Positions 5,864-9,079 of a DNA stretch of 9,079 nucleotides are shown in pieces. This stretch comes from Methanoregulaceae archaeon (GTDB taxonomy: Archaea; Halobacteriota; Methanomicrobia; Methanomicrobiales; Methanospirillaceae). The notes beneath the pieces were generated by a model. That model had not been told where the DNA came from, searched no databases, and worked only from the letters and a program-made list of their open reading frames with translations. The position numbers and the translations under genes are program-made. Numbering within the stretch: position 1 is the stretch's first letter; each line of letters opens with the position of its first letter. The stretch lies in contig JALOPT010000095.1 of NCBI GenBank assembly GCA_025453715.1, positions 1-9,079 on the forward strand. The letters run 5' to 3'.

Positions 5864-5992
5864 TTCTTCGCTTTTCCACCTGATGGTTAGGAGGAACCTG
5901 ATTTGCGGTCGGCTTTTATAGCCCGATCGTAGACAGAGCTGACTTGTTACTCCGTCATCCAATCATAAAAAGAATATAAAACCAGGATAAAA
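5864..5992. other. Gene-free stretch between convergent genes, with T-rich 3' end for the XRE gene
   Basis: Two copies of ACCTGAT (5878-5884 and 5896-5902) flank GGTTAGGAGGAACC, a small inverted repeat containing a Shine-Dalgarno-like AGGAGG without a start codon after it. Toward the right, the minus strand reads GGTTTTATATTCTTTTTATG just past the XRE stop, a likely T-rich terminator for the regulator unit. Confidence 0.35.
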
Positions 5993-6196
5993 TTATTCGT
6001 CAATTGTTTCGAGAAGAAAAACATCATCTATCCGGACTTTGAAGAATTTCGCTATCCTCGCAGCAAGGATCAGGGAGGGGTCATATTTTCCGTTCTCGAT
6101 AGCAAGTATCGTCTGCCGCGTGACCCCGACTTCGTTCGCCAATGCCTCCTGCGAGAGGTCGTGCATTGCCCTGTATACTTTAATCTTGTTTTTCAT
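5993..6196 (-). CDS. XRE-family (Cro/C1-type) helix-turn-helix regulator, 67 aa
   Basis: The whole 67-residue protein is one helix-turn-helix domain: KVYRAMHDLSQEALANEVGV holds helices 1-2, TRQTILAIENGKYDPSL (26-42) the recognition helix and following loop, and ILAARIAKFFKVRIDDVFLL the closing helices. This is the YozG-like compact class, thought to bind DNA as a dimer. It starts 2 bp after the stop of the DUF2178-like membrane protein gene; GGGG about 7 nt before the ATG overlaps that gene's end, so the two are co-transcribed and probably translationally coupled. In other genomes such regulators sit beside DUF2178-type membrane proteins, suggesting a conserved pair in which the membrane protein may respond to a signal; that link is inference. 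It probably controls its own operon. Confidence 0.9.
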   Translation of the reverse strand: MKNKIKVYRAMHDLSQEALANEVGVTRQTILAIENGKYDPSLILAARIAKFFKVRIDDVFLLETIDE

Positions 6197-6198
6197 CC

Positions 6199-6600
6199 CT
6201 ATGCCCCGTATTTTTTGTTATAATAGAGGGACAGTATCACGTACAGGACGATAATGCCACAAAGCAGGACCAGAAGACGAAACCCGAAGATACCCAGCGG
6301 CCGGTTGAAACGCCGGATCCCCTCGCCCAGTGCATCAATGATAATCCAAAGGGCAAAGAGGAACAGCCCGACCCATGTAATCTGGAGGGTACGCAACGCC
6401 GTAATTTCTGTGATCTTCTGCGTACGTTCATCCTCTATTACCTCGTCAATATACATTTTCGCAAGGTAAAGTCCAAGGATCCCAAGTACAATTGCAATTA
6501 TCGAGGGTAAGGGATCAGCAATTTCTACTGACAGCCAGAATATTGCGACCTCAAAAAATGCCACAGCGGCAACGCACAGGTAAAAAGAATTTCGCTTCAT
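6199..6600 (-). CDS. DUF2178-like four-helix membrane protein, 133 aa
   Basis: Hydrophobic segments at about 5-25, 33-52, 73-92 and 103-127 predict four membrane helices. Between helices 2 and 3 is the conserved DUF2178 feature, IEDERTQKITEITALRTLQITW (55-76), a charged loop with the 'DER...I...A..T' pattern. The function of the family is unknown; it is usually found next to small XRE regulators, as here. I chose ATG 6600 over GTG 6606, two codons upstream, because GGGGA at 6612-6608 lies 7 nt before the ATG and would be too close to the GTG. The gene is first in a two-gene unit with the regulator. It starts 148 bp past the ABC permease gene, with its own candidate TATA box. Confidence 0.82.
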   Translation of the reverse strand: MKRNSFYLCVAAVAFFEVAIFWLSVEIADPLPSIIAIVLGILGLYLAKMYIDEVIEDERTQKITEITALRTLQITWVGLFLFALWIIIDALGEGIRRFNRPLGIFGFRLLVLLCGIIVLYVILSLYYNKKYGA

Positions 6601-6662
6601 GATCACGTCCCCGTTATTACAGTATTAAGCACGGTGTCTCATTTGGATTTGACACTCTACAG

Positions 6663-6671
6663 GTATATAAC
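6663..6671 (-). promoter_or_regulatory. Candidate TATA box of the DUF2178-XRE unit
   Basis: On the minus strand the region reads GTCAGGTTATATACC. Transcription would start near 6640, giving a leader of about 40 nt with GGGGA as ribosome binding site. A second candidate, ATCAGGTATAAATC (minus strand, 6744-6731), lies further up right after the permease stop; it shares the TCAGG element in front of the AT-rich box. Confidence 0.45.
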
Positions 6672-6748
6672 CTGACACCCGGATGCTTACACACATTTAC
6701 AGCTGTGCGGTTGTTTCGGGCCGGGGTCATGATTTATACCTGATCTTC

Positions 6749-7939
6749 CTATTCACTCCTTAAAGCATCAATCGGGTCCATGTTCGATGCCTTCCATGCC
6801 GGGTACAGCCCCGATACAACACAGACCAGGATACCGATGACCATGCCATACGGGACGTACATGATACTATCAGGGAGGAAGAAGTAGGCCGTATTGCCAA
6901 TCATCGCACTCACCACGGAATAGCCGATTACCAGGCTGCAGATCCCTCCTACCACAGCACCAATGATACCAAGGATGAATGCTTCATACAGGAACATCCG
7001 GCGGACCTCACCTTTTTCGGTTCCGATTGACAGGAGAATTCCAATCTCCTGCACCCGCTCATTCACGGACATCATCATTACATTGAATATGCTTACAGCC
7101 GCGACTACAAGCGATATACCGCCAATCGCAAGGATAAACGTTGTAATCGTCCCGAGGGTCTGTGTAATGCTTGTAAGGCGGCTGCTGGCATCACTGATCC
7201 GGATGACGTCCGTTTTCCGGTTCACTTTCTCGTCGATTACTGATTCCACATCTCCGATGGTATCAACATTTTTTACAATCACGTTCACCTGGTTATACAC
7301 ATCTTTATCTCCATACTGGTTCGTGTACCAGGTATCAGGCACGATAATAGCATTATCCGTGTTAATTCCATCCGAGGCAAAACCCCGTGCAGGGAGAATC
7401 CCCGAAACCCGGACAGTGGGCCGGTTTTCTGTGTTGGGGGGGCCAATCTTAATCCGGCTTCCGACAACCAGGTTAAAGTTTGTTGCGATATTGGACCCGA
7501 CAACAGCATCATTTGCCCCGCGGGGTATTTCTCCTGTCTCAATCGTAAGGAATTTTTCGATATCATTCGGTTCAAGGCCGTATATCGAACCTCTGCCATC
7601 GGTGGAACCGATTGTAAACTGGGTATTCGTCCGATGTATCGGGATAACCACGTTGGTACCTGCAGCGTTCCTGATATCATTGAGCTGGCTTTTCGTCACA
7701 CCCTGTGACGTAGAAGGGGTACCGGCTGTTGACGTCGTCCGTACCACATCGGATGAGATCATAATCGTGTTGACATCCGAGGATAACTGCTGTTTTACAG
7801 ATAGCTGCATGTTGGCGCCAAGCATCCCCATGGAAGAGATAGCAACCACACCGATGACAATCCCGATCGATGCCAGCAACGAACGCATGAAATTGAGCCT
7901 GACACTACGGACTGACAGGTCGAAGAAGATGTCCCTCAT
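6749..7939 (-). CDS. MacB-type ABC transporter permease, 396 aa, complete
   Basis: The fold is that of MacB/LolC-type permeases: an amphipathic start, transmembrane helix 1 at about 20-40, a large extracytoplasmic MacB_PCD domain (about 45-255), then three helices at about 265-290, 318-345 and 362-382. Conserved family pieces are visible: SIGIVIGVVAISSM, IGGISLVVAAVSIFNVMMMSVNER followed by EIGILLSIG (the coupling region that contacts the ATPase), and the closing GLYPAWKASNMDPIDALRSE. Length is normal for archaeal versions without a fused ATPase. The ATG at 7939 overlaps the ATPase stop by 4 bp (ATGA), so the two are co-translated and form one transporter. In bacteria these act as mechanotransmitters for peptides, lipoproteins or antibiotics; the archaeal substrate is unknown. 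It is last in its operon. Confidence 0.92.
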   Translation of the reverse strand: MRDIFFDLSVRSVRLNFMRSLLASIGIVIGVVAISSMGMLGANMQLSVKQQLSSDVNTIMISSDVVRTTSTAGTPSTSQGVTKSQLNDIRNAAGTNVVIPIHRTNTQFTIGSTDGRGSIYGLEPNDIEKFLTIETGEIPRGANDAVVGSNIATNFNLVVGSRIKIGPPNTENRPTVRVSGILPARGFASDGINTDNAIIVPDTWYTNQYGDKDVYNQVNVIVKNVDTIGDVESVIDEKVNRKTDVIRISDASSRLTSITQTLGTITTFILAIGGISLVVAAVSIFNVMMMSVNERVQEIGILLSIGTEKGEVRRMFLYEAFILGIIGAVVGGICSLVIGYSVVSAMIGNTAYFFLPDSIMYVPYGMVIGILVCVVSGLYPAWKASNMDPIDALRSE

Positions 7940-8616
7940 GATGCAACAACCCTCCCGTCATCCAGGAGGATGGTCCTGTGCGCATACTCAGCAATCTTCG
8001 GGTCATGGGTCACGAGGATGACCGTTTTTCCCTTCTGGTGCAGGTCAACCAGAAGGTCCATGATCTGGAGACCTGTTTTCCTGTCAAGGTTGCCGGTTGG
8101 TTCATCACAAAGAATAATTTTCGGGTCATTGACCAGTGCCCGGGCTATCGCTACCCTTTGCTGTTGTCCACCGGAAAGCTGGTTCGGCCGGTGGGAACTC
8201 ATTTCCTCGTCAAAACCTACTGATTTCAGAATTGCGGCTGCCTTGCCGGATGTATCACGGTGCTTATACTTAAGAATAAGTGGGTATTCCACGTTCTCGT
8301 AGGCGGAGAGGAGGGGAATTAAGTAAAACTTCTGGAATACATACCCGATCATATCCCGCCGCATGTGGGTGCGTTCCAGTGGGGTCATCTTCACAACATT
8401 TCTTCCATCGATCTGGAGCTCCCCGGTCGTCGGTATGTCAAGGATACCGAGCTGGTTCATCATGGTCGACTTACCGGAACCTGAAGGTCCCATGATAGCA
8501 ACAAATTCATTCTCCATTATGTCAAGGGACACATGGTTGAGCGCCGTAAAGTCCCCACTTTCGAGGTGGTACACTTTTGAGACATCCAGAAGACGGATGA
8601 GTGGAAATTTGCCCAT
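7936..8616 (-). CDS. LolD/MacB-type ABC transporter ATP-binding protein
   Basis: All ATPase motifs are present (numbering from the chosen start): Walker A GPSGSGKS at 43-50, Q-loop at Q95 in GYVFQKFYLIP, signature LSGGQQQR at 147-154, Walker B IILCDEPTGNLD at 167-178 including the D-loop, and the H-loop histidine H204 in LVTHDP. The GNLD D-loop and FTALNHVSLDI start are typical of the LolD/MacB/SalX group that pairs with FtsX-like permeases. I chose ATG 8616 (226 residues, normal length, 11 bp after the upstream stop, AAGG at fitting distance). An in-frame ATG at 8658 would add 14 acidic residues and overlap the upstream gene by 31 bp; it cannot be excluded. The protein acts on the cytoplasmic side of the membrane, bound to the following permease. 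Confidence 0.93.
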   Translation of the reverse strand: MGKFPLIRLLDVSKVYHLESGDFTALNHVSLDIMENEFVAIMGPSGSGKSTMMNQLGILDIPTTGELQIDGRNVVKMTPLERTHMRRDMIGYVFQKFYLIPLLSAYENVEYPLILKYKHRDTSGKAAAILKSVGFDEEMSSHRPNQLSGGQQQRVAIARALVNDPKIILCDEPTGNLDRKTGLQIMDLLVDLHQKGKTVILVTHDPKIAEYAHRTILLDDGRVVAS

Positions 8617-8627
8617 TTCCGGCCCTT

Positions 8628-9079
8628 CTACTTCCTCTTCAGTTTTGAGACTATCCATTTCCTTTTCATCCAGAGGACTATCCCGACGACAATAACGATA
8701 CCCAGTGCTATTACAGGATAGAATGAACTAACGCCTCCTCCCCTGCTGCTGCCTCCAAATCCGAAAATGCCCCCGCCACCTGGTGGACCACCGGTATTTG
8801 TCCTTGCTGCAGCGCTTACCGTTGTCCCGCTGCTACTGGAACTTCCCGGGTTCCCGCTGTTACTACCTGAAGAAGCCGAACCTGAGCTATACCTGAGATC
8901 AAGGTTTTTTACAACAGAGAAGGAGTTTCCATCCGCATCTTTCCACTTGATCTGCAACGGTACATCGGAAAGATCGGTGCTCATAAAGGTAAGGGTGAAA
9001 CTTGAAAAGTCGTCAGACGCAAGGGAGCCAATGGCATAGTCTGCATAGGGTTCCACGGGCCTTGCAGGCGAAAGCACGG
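8628..9079 (-). CDS. COG1361-like anchored extracellular protein, C-terminal part (5' end outside window)
   Basis: The frame is open to the right edge, so only the last 150 or so residues are seen; a GTG at 9077 is probably an internal valine. The visible part begins with a beta-rich domain (SFTLTFMSTDLSDVPLQIKW and DADGNSFSVVKNLDL), like the last domain of COG1361 S-layer-type proteins. It is followed by about 50 residues of Ser/Gly/Asn low-complexity linker (GSASSGSNSGNPGSSSSSGT and a GGPPGGGG stretch), a transmembrane helix (YPVIALGIVIVVGIVLW) and a basic cytoplasmic tail (KRKWIVSKLKRK). The long flexible linker suggests the folded part is held away from the membrane, perhaps up to the S-layer. 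The gene runs directly into the ABC ATPase gene, so it is most likely the extracellular partner of that transporter. Confidence 0.8.
   Translation of the reverse strand, partial: VLSPARPVEPYADYAIGSLASDDFSSFTLTFMSTDLSDVPLQIKWKDADGNSFSVVKNLDLRYSSGSASSGSNSGNPGSSSSSGTTVSAAARTNTGGPPGGGGIFGFGGSSRGGGVSSFYPVIALGIVIVVGIVLWMKRKWIVSKLKRK

Noticed and set aside
6963..8021. 352-codon open frame on the plus strand
   Set aside because: It is the exact antisense of the MacB-type permease, which has clear family motifs; the translated product is rich in Arg, Thr, Ser and Ile without domains, as antisense shadows are.
7970..8695. Several plus-strand frames of 71-110 codons
   Set aside because: All are antisense to the ABC ATPase, whose motifs are complete.
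9075..9077. GTG as start of the right-edge COG1361-like gene
   Set aside because: The frame is open to the edge, there is no signal peptide after this codon, and the visible part starts in the middle of a beta-rich domain, so it is an internal valine.

Overview
The window reads as chromosomal DNA of a methanogenic archaeon, most likely of the order Methanomicrobiales (Methanoregula-like). This is inferred from gene content: an archaellin with a class III signal peptide, secreted COG1361-type proteins paired with MacB/FtsX-type ABC transporters, archaeal TATA-like boxes, purine-rich ribosome binding sites matching the archaeal 16S 3' end, and oligo-T tracts after genes. There is no rRNA, tRNA, CRISPR array, transposase or phage gene.

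Layout. (1) 1-1697, minus strand: a complete secreted, membrane-anchored COG1361-like protein overlaps by 19 bp the start of an FtsX/MacB-type permease that runs off the left edge. (2) 1937-2785, minus: an unrecognised soluble protein. (3) 3007-3336, plus: a small cysteine-rich protein, convergent with (4) 3346-3906, minus: a lone archaellin. (5) 4064-4663, plus: a nitroreductase-family flavoprotein with a clear TATA box and ribosome binding site, followed by a T8 tract. (6) 4756-4998, minus: a YidD-like protein, divergent from (7) 5033-5323, plus: a zinc-ribbon protein; both starts share a very short promoter region. (8) 5324-5599: no gene, but two hairpin-forming inverted repeats. (9) 5600-5863, plus: a small unrecognised helical protein. 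(10) 6600-5993, minus: a two-gene DUF2178-like membrane protein plus XRE regulator unit. (11) 9079-6749, minus: the C-terminal part of a second COG1361-like anchored protein, then a LolD/MacB-type ATPase, then a complete MacB-type permease, in one tightly packed operon.

Working together. The two ends of the window look like two versions of one kind of module: a secreted, C-terminally anchored beta-sandwich protein co-translated with a MacB-type, probably mechanotransmitting, ABC transporter. The extracellular protein may take the role that the MacA adaptor plays in bacteria; this is inference. The genes between them are mostly single transcription units. The 7-mer ACCTGAT occurs seven times, always on the plus strand and always in intergenic or gene-start DNA, between 3986 and 6744. 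On the minus strand some copies lie directly before TATA-like boxes, which may be a local promoter element.
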